From Vibrio nigripulchritudo ATCC 27043 (lineage in GTDB: Bacteria > Pseudomonadota > Gammaproteobacteria > Enterobacterales > Vibrionaceae): 34,307 nt of DNA. A program made the position numbers and the translations under genes. The notes below the pieces were generated by a model. That model saw only the letters and a list, made by a program, of their open reading frames with translations, did not search any database and was not told where the DNA came from. The first letter of the stretch is position 1. Each line of letters opens with the position of its first letter. Where the stretch lies: contig NZ_AFWJ01000273.1 of NCBI RefSeq assembly GCF_000222685.1, forward strand, positions 1 to 34,307, read 5' to 3'. Positions 24,947 through 32,544 of the stretch are shown here, piece after piece.

Positions 24947-26200
24947 CTAATCCGGCTGAGCTTCACCCTCTACTTCTCTAGAGTGGCAGAACAAAATCAT
25001 ACTTAGAACTAGAACCCATATAAAAGCGTTACTTAGCAATACCCCACTTGACGCAGATGCAATGGTTAACCCCCCCGTAATCACACTAATTGCAATCGCT
25101 AACTGTTGTTCATAAGTGTGAGTCAGTGTCTTGGACATGAGCGCAGAAAACATACATTTACCTATCCAAACAATAACAACCATACTCCCAGGAATACCAA
25201 TGCCAAGAACAAGATCCATATAGGAACTGTGTGTTGATCTTGCAGCCCAACCAAACGCCGCCGAATATTGATACATAATTTCAGGTCGGCTAAATACCCC
25301 AATTCCATACCCGAACAATGGTCGCTCAAATATCAACCCATAAAGAACTTCCCATAGCCCTGTTCTTCCTGTCAGAGTTGGATCTCTCCCAAGTAATATC
25401 AGAATGTCGTACAGAAACGCATTTAATAAAATGACCAGGAAAATAAGACATGTGGAGTAAAACGCCAGCAACACTATTTTCTGGCGAATCATGGGTTTGG
25501 CTATTACAAAACGTACAAAGAAGAAAGTGGTTATAACCACCATCATTGTCAACAATGCCGTTATTGACTGAGACATAATAACCATTAGCAAACAACACAA
25601 AAATAAAATCAGTTGCTTTAAGTCTCTACATTTTGATTCAAACCACCAACGCTGAAGGAAAATAATACTGATTACTGCAAAAAACGAACCTGCTCCGTTT
25701 TTATGAACAAACAACCCTCGCCACGCACCAGCATGTATACCATTCATGATCGCGTACTGTGGAAACAGGAACACATATATGACATTCAGTACGACGACTG
25801 CAGTAAAAAAGGTGACCAGCGTTTTGTATAGCACTTCGGGTCCGTAATAACGGTAATAAAGAAAGACAGGCACCGAAACAACAGAAACCGAGATTAAATA
25901 CCTAAGAGCGAGGCTTGAGTTTGGAGAAAATAGAATCGAAAGTAAGCTGAACGCAATAATGATGTATGCCAGTACACTGATCCTCATCTGTGCTAATATT
26001 CTTTTTCCCGTAAAGAAAAAGAATAAAGCAATAAGGGCAAGCTGTGCCATTTGCATGTACTTTTGCGGTGTGTAACTGATGTTACTAATTAAATACTGAG
26101 CAGCAGGATAACCGAACCCCATATTGGTTGATCGGATCAACACCAGATAAAACAGTGCTGTCAGACAGAAAAAATTAAAAGAATCTCTTCGAATCAGCAT
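24947..26200 (-). CDS. O-antigen ligase/polymerase (Wzy) family protein, copy 2
   Basis: This 417-residue inner-membrane protein has about 11-12 transmembrane helices and the Wzy_C/O-antigen ligase signature: 'AWRGLFVHKNGAGSFF', then 'DPTLTGRTGLWEVLYGLIFERPLFGYGIGVF' followed by 'STHSSYMDLVLGIGIPG' with the conserved His. Such proteins polymerise lipid-linked repeat units or ligate glycan. It is a tandem paralogue of the gene at 26442-27695, with about 45 amino-acid differences by eye (near 89% identity). The frame is intact and the ribosome binding site GGAG is kept from the remnant upstream, so it is probably translated. It is the last EPS gene before cabA. Confidence 0.88.
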   Translation of the reverse strand: MLIRRDSFNFFCLTALFYLVLIRSTNMGFGYPAAQYLISNISYTPQKYMQMAQLALIALFFFFTGKRILAQMRISVLAYIIIAFSLLSILFSPNSSLALRYLISVSVVSVPVFLYYRYYGPEVLYKTLVTFFTAVVVLNVIYVFLFPQYAIMNGIHAGAWRGLFVHKNGAGSFFAVISIIFLQRWWFESKCRDLKQLILFLCCLLMVIMSQSITALLTMMVVITTFFFVRFVIAKPMIRQKIVLLAFYSTCLIFLVILLNAFLYDILILLGRDPTLTGRTGLWEVLYGLIFERPLFGYGIGVFSRPEIMYQYSAAFGWAARSTHSSYMDLVLGIGIPGSMVVIVWIGKCMFSALMSKTLTHTYEQQLAIAISVITGGLTIASASSGVLLSNAFIWVLVLSMILFCHSREVEGEAQPD

Positions 26201-26432
26201 ACTTAGTTAAGCTCCAGATCCTTTGTTCCATAACGTCGGTGGCATACATAAACCAACGAAACCGGATTTACCGTAGAAATAAATTCTTTTTACTGAATTG
26301 TTTTTGGAGCTGGCAGGCGAAAATGCCATCATCAAAAGTGCACAAACAAAAAATACCGCTGAGTTCACTCTAAGCTAAGTTTTTTGCACGTATTCAGATG
26401 GCTGTTCGACCTAACCAACAACGAAGTCCACA
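24947..26432 (-). repeat. Duplicated wecG-lyase-wzy block, copy 2 (mostly collapsed)
   Basis: This is a diverged direct repeat of the module at 26442-about 28620. The wzy part is complete, and wecG and lyase are reduced to a 241-bp scar. Order is preserved (wecG piece, lyase piece, wzy in transcription direction), which shows that the whole module was once duplicated, not wzy alone. Confidence 0.82.
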
Positions 26433-26441
26433 GATGAGTAA
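26201..26441 (-). pseudogene. Scar of deleted wecG and lyase copies
   Basis: The gap between the two wzy copies is not ordinary spacer. From 26217 to about 26364 it matches the 5' part of the lyase-like gene (including its signal-peptide codons and 'TAGAAATAAATTC' on the plus strand), joined directly to that gene's last codons. From about 26365 to 26432 it matches an internal piece of the wecG-like gene ('CACTCTAAGC', 'GAAGTCCACA'). The lyase join lies at GATCCTT, which in the intact module occurs at 27712-27718 and 28275-28281, so a 563-bp deletion between short repeats explains it. The retained end still supplies the GGAG site for wzy copy 2. Confidence 0.85.
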
Positions 26442-27695
26442 CTAATCCGGTTGAACTTCATCCTCTACCTCTCTTGAGTGGCAGAACAAAATCATACTTA
26501 GAACTAGAACCCATATGAAAGCGTTACTTAACAACACACCACTTGAGGCAGATGCAATAGTTAAACCGCCAGTAATTACCCCAATTGCAACCGCTAACTG
26601 CTGCTCATAAGTGTGAGTTATTGTCTTAGACATGAGCGCAGAAAACATACTTTTACCTATCCAGATAAATACAGCTATGCTCCCAGGAATGCCAATACCA
26701 AGAGCGAGATCCATATAGGAACTGTGCGTAGTTTTCGCCGCCCAACCAAACGCCGAGGAATACTGATACATGATTTCCGGTCGGCTAAACACACCAATTC
26801 CATACCCGAACAACGGTCGTTCAAATATCAACCCAAATAGCACTTCCCAAAGCCCTGTTCTACCTGTCAGAGTCGGGTCTTTCCCGAGTAAGATGAGAAT
26901 GTCGTACAGAAAGACATTCAATAATGTCACTGAGAAAATAAGACCTACGGAGTAAAAAGTCAGCAATACTATTTTCTGACGAATCAGTGGTTTGGCTATT
27001 ACAAAACGTACGAAGAAAAAAGTGGTCATCACTATGACCATTGTCAGCAACGCCGTTATCGACTGAGACATGATAACCATTAGCAAACAACACAAGAATA
27101 AACCCAGTTGTTTCATATCCCTGCGTTTTGATTCAAACCACCAGCGCTGAAAAAATATAATACTGATCACCGCAAAGAACGAACCAGCTCCGTTTTTATG
27201 AACAAATAGCCCTCGCCAAGAACCTGCATGTACACCATTCATGATCGCGTATTGCGGAAACACAATGACATATAAGACATTCAGCACGACGACTGCCGTA
27301 AAAAAGGTGACCAACGTGTTGTATAGCGCTTCTGGTCCGTAATACCGGTAGTAGAGAAAGACTGGTATCGAAACAACAGAAACTGAGATCAAATATCTAA
27401 GGGCGAGGCTTGAGTTTGGAGAAAATAAAATTGAAAGCAAGCTGAACGCAATAATGATGTATGCCAGCACGCTGATCCTCATCTGCGCTAATAGCCTTTT
27501 CCCTGTAAAGAAAAAGAATAAGGCAATGAGAGCAAGCTGCGCCATCTGCATGAACTTTTGCGGTGTATAGCTAATGTGCCCCAACAGGTGTTGAGCAGCC
27601 GGGTAACCGAAACCCATGTTAGTGGATCGGACTAGTACCAGGTAAAACAGTGCAGTCAGACAGAAAAAATTAAAAGAGTCTCTTCGAATCAGCAT
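26442..27695 (-). CDS. O-antigen ligase/polymerase (Wzy) family protein, copy 1
   Basis: This 417-residue polytopic membrane protein has the same length and motifs as copy 2: 'SWRGLFVHKNGAGSFF', 'DPTLTGRTGLWEVLFGLIFERPLFGYGIGVF' and 'TTHSSYMDLALGIGIPG'. Differences between the copies are mostly conservative and spread through membrane helices, with a cluster around residues 36-40 (HLLGH against YLISN), 'RRDMKQLG' and 'GSIAVFIW'. It starts 2 nt after the lyase stop codon, in the sequence GGAGCTTAACTAAGTATG, so it is translationally coupled to the lyase gene. This is the copy in the complete wecG-lyase-wzy module, probably the parental arrangement. It could be a polymerase or a ligase. Confidence 0.88.
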   Translation of the reverse strand: MLIRRDSFNFFCLTALFYLVLVRSTNMGFGYPAAQHLLGHISYTPQKFMQMAQLALIALFFFFTGKRLLAQMRISVLAYIIIAFSLLSILFSPNSSLALRYLISVSVVSIPVFLYYRYYGPEALYNTLVTFFTAVVVLNVLYVIVFPQYAIMNGVHAGSWRGLFVHKNGAGSFFAVISIIFFQRWWFESKRRDMKQLGLFLCCLLMVIMSQSITALLTMVIVMTTFFFVRFVIAKPLIRQKIVLLTFYSVGLIFSVTLLNVFLYDILILLGKDPTLTGRTGLWEVLFGLIFERPLFGYGIGVFSRPEIMYQYSSAFGWAAKTTHSSYMDLALGIGIPGSIAVFIWIGKSMFSALMSKTITHTYEQQLAVAIGVITGGLTIASASSGVLLSNAFIWVLVLSMILFCHSREVEDEVQPD

Positions 27696-27697
27696 AC

Positions 27698-28450
27698 TTA
27701 GTTAAGCTCCAGATCCTTAACTTTCAGGCTTATTTCGGGGTACTTATCCCAGCTTGTTGGCTTGTAAATACCCAGTTTAAAAAATGGCATTTTGGCATCG
27801 TTAAATGTGTTTGGACCGCAGGTTTCGCTTAGCAAAACCCCGTTTAAATAAGTTTTGAGGCACTCGTTATCAGAAGTAGACAAAACGCCTTCTATTCTAA
27901 ACTGATTCCATACATTAGCTGCGTAGCTCACACCTTCGAAAAGCGTCCGAGAACGAATAGAATTAACATTTGCAGCACAGGAGCCACGTTTGGTGCTGGA
28001 TATCTTCTTCTGATCCCAGCGGTTGTACATTCTGAGTTTTCCGTTTTTAGTTTCTAGTGCCATGATTGGGCAACGCCAGCTTTCTCCTTTGTCAGGGAAG
28101 GAATGAATTTGGAAATAGCTGTGCCACTGATTGGAATACTGGTAAGTATCGTTAACCAAAAAGCGAAAGCTCAAGGAGAAGGGTTTGTCTCGTTCAAGCC
28201 CTTTTTGAACTGCAATTTCACAGCGCTTCCTGCCTTTTTTAGGCTTCAGCTTGAACTCTACAGACGTGCTGAGCGATCCTTTGTCCCATAATTCTGGATG
28301 ACACTCGTAAACGAATGAAACCGGATTTTCTGTAGAAATAAATTCTTCTTGTTGAAGTGTTTTCTTTGGGCTGGCTGACGAAGAAAAAGCCATCGTCAAA
28401 AGTGCACAAACGAAAAATACCGCTGAGTATCGCTTCCTGCTGACTAACAT
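27698..28450 (-). CDS. Secreted polysaccharide lyase-like (heparin lyase I fold) protein
   Basis: This 250-residue exported protein has a signal peptide of about 27 residues ('FFVCALLTMAFSSSASP'). The body resembles the jelly-roll heparin-lyase-I/PL20-like family: 'KPFSLSFRFLVNDTYQYSNQWHSYFQIHSFPDKGESWRCPIMALETKNGKLRMYNRW', then 'VWNQFRIEGVLSTSDNECLKTYLNGVLLSETCGPNTFN' and 'FFKLGIYKP'. It would bind or cleave the nascent or mature polysaccharide in the periplasm or outside. Catalysis is not proven, as I cannot identify the active-site set with certainty. The ATG at 28450 (one nt after the wecG stop) is preferred to a GTG at 28459. A degraded second copy lies at 26201-26364. Confidence 0.75.
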   Translation of the reverse strand: MLVSRKRYSAVFFVCALLTMAFSSSASPKKTLQQEEFISTENPVSFVYECHPELWDKGSLSTSVEFKLKPKKGRKRCEIAVQKGLERDKPFSLSFRFLVNDTYQYSNQWHSYFQIHSFPDKGESWRCPIMALETKNGKLRMYNRWDQKKISSTKRGSCAANVNSIRSRTLFEGVSYAANVWNQFRIEGVLSTSDNECLKTYLNGVLLSETCGPNTFNDAKMPFFKLGIYKPTSWDKYPEISLKVKDLELN

Positions 28451-28451
28451 A

Positions 28452-29174
28452 TTATCCACTCAATTTCACAATCAAAGCTCGGGTCAAGAAAGTGACATTT
28501 CCAATAACATATCGATTGAACAAGCGCTTCGGCTCTCTCATTAACCGGTAAGCCCACTCTAAGCTGAGTTTTTGCACCCATTCAGGTGCTCTTTCAACCT
28601 TGCCAGCTATGAAGTCCACAATAGCTCCACCGTTGATGGTCGATATGTTTGGATACGTCTCGCATATCATTTTAGACACGGCTTCTTGCTTAGGCATCCC
28701 CATTGCCATCACCACCAAATCGACCTCGTGATCGGCAAGATGTTGAACATATGCACTGGGTTCCTTAAAGCCGTCAAGAACGGTCACTATTTGTACATTC
28801 TGAGTTTCAAGTTTTTGTCTGGCAACCGTCAGTTCTTTGTTTGTTGAACCAAACAATGCCACTTTTTTCCCCTGATACACCTGAGTAAGCAATACGGGAA
28901 TGAGATCGGTGCCATTGAGGTTGTATCCAGGTTCCTTACCCAGCATTTTGAAAAGGATCTTTACACCAATACCATCTCGCAAAACCAGATCACTCGCCAT
29001 GATGGAATCGACAAAGCCCGAATTTCTGCATCCGAGATTAAAAGCATGAGCATTCAGGAATGCGATATTGAGCCGTTTTCCTTCTTCAAGATACTGACGA
29101 CAATGTTGAACAACCCGATCGGTTGATTCAAATACGGTAATTTTTGAAACGAACTGACGAAATTCCAATTTCAT
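28452..29174 (-). CDS. WecG/TagA/CpsF family glycosyltransferase (GT26)
   Basis: This 240-residue protein carries the GT26 hallmarks in order: 'FLNAHAFNLGC', 'SDLVLRDGIGVKIL' (the DG with the catalytic Asp), 'GYNLNGTDLIPVLL', 'VALFGSTNKE', 'DLVVMAMGMPKQE' and 'NGGAIVDFIAGKVERAPEWVQKLSLEWAYRLMREPKRLFNRY'. Members transfer a sugar (ManNAcA, ManNAc, glucose and others) to a lipid-linked sugar on the cytoplasmic membrane face. The donor here is unknown. It overlaps the upstream glycosyltransferase by one base (TAATG) and the lyase gene begins one base after its stop, so all belong to one operon. A fragment of a second copy lies in the scar at about 26365-26432. Confidence 0.92.
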   Translation of the reverse strand: MKLEFRQFVSKITVFESTDRVVQHCRQYLEEGKRLNIAFLNAHAFNLGCRNSGFVDSIMASDLVLRDGIGVKILFKMLGKEPGYNLNGTDLIPVLLTQVYQGKKVALFGSTNKELTVARQKLETQNVQIVTVLDGFKEPSAYVQHLADHEVDLVVMAMGMPKQEAVSKMICETYPNISTINGGAIVDFIAGKVERAPEWVQKLSLEWAYRLMREPKRLFNRYVIGNVTFLTRALIVKLSG

Positions 29175-30286
29175 TAAACTGCTGCCTTAATGTAGTTGAG
29201 CGCTTCTTTTGCTCGTACTGCCCAAGTGTTTTGTTTTGCAAACGCTTTTCTTTTTTCTCTTGTTGATGGAGTATCAGATTCAATTGCCTTGCCTATTGAA
29301 TCAACAAACTCATTATCCGTTTCGACAACGTGGACCAGTCGTTTACCTTCCTTGTCAAAGTCACATTGGCTAGAGACAGACGGAATACCAGCAGCGCAAT
29401 ATTCATATAACTTCAAAGGGTTACGGTACTGGTTGAAAGGAGACATTCGGTAGGGACATATACCGACTTTAAATGTGGACATAAAATTGGGTAATTGTTC
29501 GTAAGGAACTAGCCCTGTCAGCGTTAAATTCGAATATTTGTGAGAAAGAGCCGTAATGGCGTCATTTCCAACCTTTCCAACCATCATTATGGTCATGTCA
29601 GGATAACGCTCGCAAACCTGTTCAATTAAGCGCTCATCGGTCGACTGGTCGATAGAACCTACAAAGCCAATAACGTTTTCTGAGACAGATTCTCTGTCGA
29701 ACGCATTCACCCATTCACTGCCCACAGCGTTAGGTAAATACTGTACGTTTGAATGTGAAGTCAGCTTAGAAAGCTTCTCGACCAGTTGATGGCTGGTTGC
29801 GAAACATGCGGCGCTGTTAGTCACACAGGCTTTCAATGTCTGCTTATAAGAAGAGTAATGAGAGAACGGATATTCTTTATCATCATCGTAGTTGTCGTAG
29901 TGAGTGTAAGCGTACGGCACCCCAACCCCTTTTAGATAAAGGTATTGGTCTGGCTTGTAAAACCAGAGGCAACTCACTTTGCTGCCAGAACGCTTTCCCG
30001 CTTTCGTTACTTGCCACTTGATCGGCAAGGTTACCGTGAGCCAGCGAGCAAGTGCGTTGTTCATTGTCCAGCTGACAGGCAGTAAAGTAAGTAAAGGCAG
30101 CACTTGTACGTTGCCAATCTTTTCCGGAGTCTTGTAGCTACTGTCCGCCTTTAAAAACCATTTTGGCCTTTTGAAATAAAGCAGAGGTATATCTTCATTA
30201 CCTAACTCCTCACTTATCGCCTTGATAAAAGGACGACGATGAAATTTAAGGTACTGATCACTGATTGAAAAAATTGCAATACTCAT
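29174..30286 (-). CDS. GT-B fold glycosyltransferase (GT4-like)
   Basis: This 370-residue protein resembles group 1 (GT4-like) glycosyltransferases: 'FATSHQLVEKLSKL', 'VQYLPNAVGSEW', 'VIGFVGSIDQSTDERLIEQVCERYPDMTIMMVGKV', 'LTGLVPYEQLPNFMSTFKVGICPYR' and the donor-site 'NPLKLYEYCAAGIPSVSS'. It is unlike the two GT4 genes further right and is single-copy here. The exception is its first codons (MSIAIFS), which reappear as the start of the hybrid ORF at 32330-32542. It overlaps the GT2 gene upstream by 4 nt (ATGA) and wecG by 1 nt. It probably adds one sugar of the EPS repeat unit. Confidence 0.88.
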   Translation of the reverse strand: MSIAIFSISDQYLKFHRRPFIKAISEELGNEDIPLLYFKRPKWFLKADSSYKTPEKIGNVQVLPLLTLLPVSWTMNNALARWLTVTLPIKWQVTKAGKRSGSKVSCLWFYKPDQYLYLKGVGVPYAYTHYDNYDDDKEYPFSHYSSYKQTLKACVTNSAACFATSHQLVEKLSKLTSHSNVQYLPNAVGSEWVNAFDRESVSENVIGFVGSIDQSTDERLIEQVCERYPDMTIMMVGKVGNDAITALSHKYSNLTLTGLVPYEQLPNFMSTFKVGICPYRMSPFNQYRNPLKLYEYCAAGIPSVSSQCDFDKEGKRLVHVVETDNEFVDSIGKAIESDTPSTREKRKAFAKQNTWAVRAKEALNYIKAAV

Positions 30287-31182
30287 GAGTAATGACCTGC
30301 CACTATGCCGTCATTCATGAATATCCCCTTATAAAAGCCCAGCAACCAGACAAAACCACAAAAATACATGGCGGGACATAATACGAGCAGCATGAATGGG
30401 CTGAATGCGTATTTGAGATTACGAAAATTAATTCGAGTAATTTTTGCCAGCATCATCAAAGGCAGTAGTAGCGCAAGTACCCATTTATTCATACCACTAT
30501 CCTTCTTCTGATAACGAAGGAAGAACAAATTGTTTCCCGTTATATAGATTTTTTTAAGGACTTTCTTGAAGGGAGAATCCTGAATCTGGTAGCCAATCAC
30601 ATCAGGAAAGAAGTGCAGTGTATGACCCATGCGTACCAGCTTTTCCGTCAGTTCCGTATCTTCCATACGTGAGATATCAGTGAACCCGCCCACTTCATCA
30701 AACAGCGCTTTCTCGATGATCATGAGCGCCGAGCTTAAATTTGCGCGCTCTGTTGGCGTGCGAGAGGACTGGGATTCGTTATTGAAATAATAATGCTCGA
30801 TATAGGAGGTCAGAGTTAGGTCTCCTTTTTTGTCGAGATCCAGTGCACCACCAAATATTTTCACACCATCTGCTATGTGATTTGCAACGTCTTGAAGCGC
30901 TTGTTCATCCAGAACAACATCAGCGTCAACAAAAACAAGATAATCGCCGTTTGCAGCGTTAGCCCCTATATTACGACCACCGCCGGGGTTAAAACGTTTT
31001 TCTTCTTTAAACAAACGGACAAACGGGTACTGAGCACAAATCTGGTCGACCTCAATCCCCGGTGAACAATCTACAACCAATACCTCTGCGTCAACCACAT
31101 CCAACTGCTTAGCCAACGCAGTCAGGTTACGTCCCAAGTGATCTTGAGATAGGTAGGATGGAATAATGACGGAAAGTTTCAC
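30283..31182 (-). CDS. GT2 family glycosyltransferase, copy 2
   Basis: This 299-residue GT-A enzyme has 'LSVIIPSYLSQDHLGRNL', the first catalytic aspartate region 'EVLVVDCSPG', 'RFNPGGGRNIGANAANGDYLVFVDADVVLD' with the DxD metal motif, and 'RMEDTELTEKLVRMG' (the ED base motif). One or two hydrophobic helices follow near the C-terminus. The start is GTG, with AGGGA about 7 nt upstream. It is a tandem paralogue of 32545-33438, about 37 differences in 297 residues by eye. Gene order GT4-GT2 and the 23-nt spacer before it are also duplicated. It ends in a 4-nt overlap with the downstream glycosyltransferase. Confidence 0.92.
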   Translation of the reverse strand: MKLSVIIPSYLSQDHLGRNLTALAKQLDVVDAEVLVVDCSPGIEVDQICAQYPFVRLFKEEKRFNPGGGRNIGANAANGDYLVFVDADVVLDEQALQDVANHIADGVKIFGGALDLDKKGDLTLTSYIEHYYFNNESQSSRTPTERANLSSALMIIEKALFDEVGGFTDISRMEDTELTEKLVRMGHTLHFFPDVIGYQIQDSPFKKVLKKIYITGNNLFFLRYQKKDSGMNKWVLALLLPLMMLAKITRINFRNLKYAFSPFMLLVLCPAMYFCGFVWLLGFYKGIFMNDGIVAGHYS

Positions 31183-31205
31183 TGACGTATCCCTACTAAA
31201 TTTAG

Positions 31206-32333
31206 TTAATCCTGCTGCAGCACATTTTTATAAATGCTTTCAAGTGCTGCACACTGTTTACCTAAGTTGTGAGTCTTATGAACAAACTCGACAGCATTCT
31301 TACTGTATCGGTCCCAACGCTCATGGTCATAAGACAGGTTAACAATCGCATCAGCCAACTCGTCAACGCTTTCTTCGCTGACCACAGTCCCAGTCTCACC
31401 ATCAATAATGGCTTCAGGCATACCGCCAGTATTGAAAACCACAGCCGGCGTTCCGACAGCCTGCGCTTCCACAATAGTCAGAGCAAGTGCCTCTTCCTGC
31501 CCATTAGGCATTCTGACGCTTGGTTGTACATACACGCTTGCTCTTTGCATCCAATGTTTGACCTGTTCTGGTGTCTGCCGACCAGTAAACTCAACCTGAA
31601 TGCCTTTTGAGTGAGCCAGTTTTTCAAGATGGGCTTTTTCTTCACCATCTCCCACCAGCACCAGCTTGTAGTCAGGGGCAAGTTTTTGAACTTTCGACAT
31701 AGCTTCAATCAGGAATCGGTGCCCTTTTATTGGAATCATTCGACCGACGCACAAAATGATTTTTTCTCGTTTTATGCTTTCAGAGGGCGTAAAGAAATCA
31801 GTATCTATACCAATGTAATGACGTATGATTTTGTCTTCAGGAAACCCAAGGCGTACCATTCGTTCTTTAATCGAATCTGAAACGGCAATAAACTTAGTCG
31901 CCCTGTCAGCCAGTTCAAAACGCTTATCCATATACCGCAAGTGCAATCGCCCGTGCTTTTCCAAAGAAGGACGTTCAATCACATCAAACCCATGAAAAGT
32001 CACAACTAGCGGAGTATCTAATTTTTCGGCAAGAGATAAAGCCGTCAATCCATTAGGACCAAAATGAGCATGTATAAGATCTGGTCGCAGAGACTTAAAG
32101 CGGCTCAGAAGATTAGGCAAAATTATACCTAGCTTGAGCAGCCTGTCGGTTATGACTCCGAACATTCCAGATTTCACTATATGCGTTCTCGCTTCTGGTA
32201 ATTGAAGCCCAGACTCTACTCTGTCACTACCAAAATATTGTGCACGATATTGGGTAAGAGCTTCTCCCTGAGCCCGTATAAATGTCTCTGAATGCGCGAG
32301 AAGATGATTTGAAAAAATAATGACGTTATTCAT
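31206..32333 (-). CDS. GT4 family glycosyltransferase, copy 2
   Basis: This 375-residue retaining GT-B glycosyltransferase has N-terminal 'NVIIFSNHLLAHSETFIRAQ', 'LIHAHFGPNGLTALSLAEKLDTPLVVTFHGFDV', then 'IILCVGRMIPIKGHRFLIEAM', 'LVLVGDGEEKAHLEKLA', 'VEFTGRQTPEQVKHWMQRASVYVQPSV' and the donor-binding Ex7E region 'EEALALTIVEAQAVGTPAVVFNTGGMPEAI'. It overlaps the preceding chimeric ORF by 4 nt (ATGA) and is followed after 23 nt by GT2. The partial gene at the window edge (33462-34307) is its paralogue. The pair probably arose by segmental duplication, and different acceptors or donors for the two copies are possible but unproven. Confidence 0.92.
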   Translation of the reverse strand: MNNVIIFSNHLLAHSETFIRAQGEALTQYRAQYFGSDRVESGLQLPEARTHIVKSGMFGVITDRLLKLGIILPNLLSRFKSLRPDLIHAHFGPNGLTALSLAEKLDTPLVVTFHGFDVIERPSLEKHGRLHLRYMDKRFELADRATKFIAVSDSIKERMVRLGFPEDKIIRHYIGIDTDFFTPSESIKREKIILCVGRMIPIKGHRFLIEAMSKVQKLAPDYKLVLVGDGEEKAHLEKLAHSKGIQVEFTGRQTPEQVKHWMQRASVYVQPSVRMPNGQEEALALTIVEAQAVGTPAVVFNTGGMPEAIIDGETGTVVSEESVDELADAIVNLSYDHERWDRYSKNAVEFVHKTHNLGKQCAALESIYKNVLQQD

Positions 32334-32542
32334 ATTATTTCGACTTTATTCAGAGATTGGCGAATACCCAACTGCCAGGACGAAGGAATCTGTTTTACGC
32401 AAACAACACGGCTTGCTGCGCCAATCAAGCAGGTAGCAAAAGAAATAGCCACCAAAGGCAACTCTATGTTCATCTCGGAAATCGCGAAGACAAAAGCAAA
32501 CGCCATTTCAGAAACGGTCAGCGAAAAAAATGCAATGCCCAT
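32330..32542 (-). pseudogene. Chimeric junction ORF (GT start fused to membrane-protein end)
   Basis: This 70-codon ORF sits between the two GT4-GT2 blocks. Its first codons (MGIAFFSL; DNA ATGGGCATTGCATTTTTTTC) match the first codons of the glycosyltransferase at 30286 (MSIAIFSI; ATGAGTATTGCAATTTTTTC), just as expected downstream of a GT2 copy. The sequence then switches to a hydrophobic stretch with two probable membrane helices ('VAISFATCLIGAASRVV') ending 'QSLNKVEII', which overlaps the GT4 start by 4 nt. The simplest reading is a duplication breakpoint joining the start of a GT gene to the tail of a multi-helix protein, possibly a Wzx flippase. It may still be translated but is unlikely to keep either function. 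Confidence 0.7.
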
Positions 32543-32544
32543 GG

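Larger units (their letters stand above)
30283..32333 (-). repeat. Duplicated GT4-GT2 block, copy 2
   Basis: This block is a diverged direct repeat of 32545-34307 (which continues past the edge). Both genes, their order, the 23-nt spacer (31183-31205 against 33439-33461, nearly identical), the GTG start of GT2 and its AGGGA site are shared. Divergence at protein level is roughly 12% for GT2, so the duplication is not recent. Confidence 0.85.
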
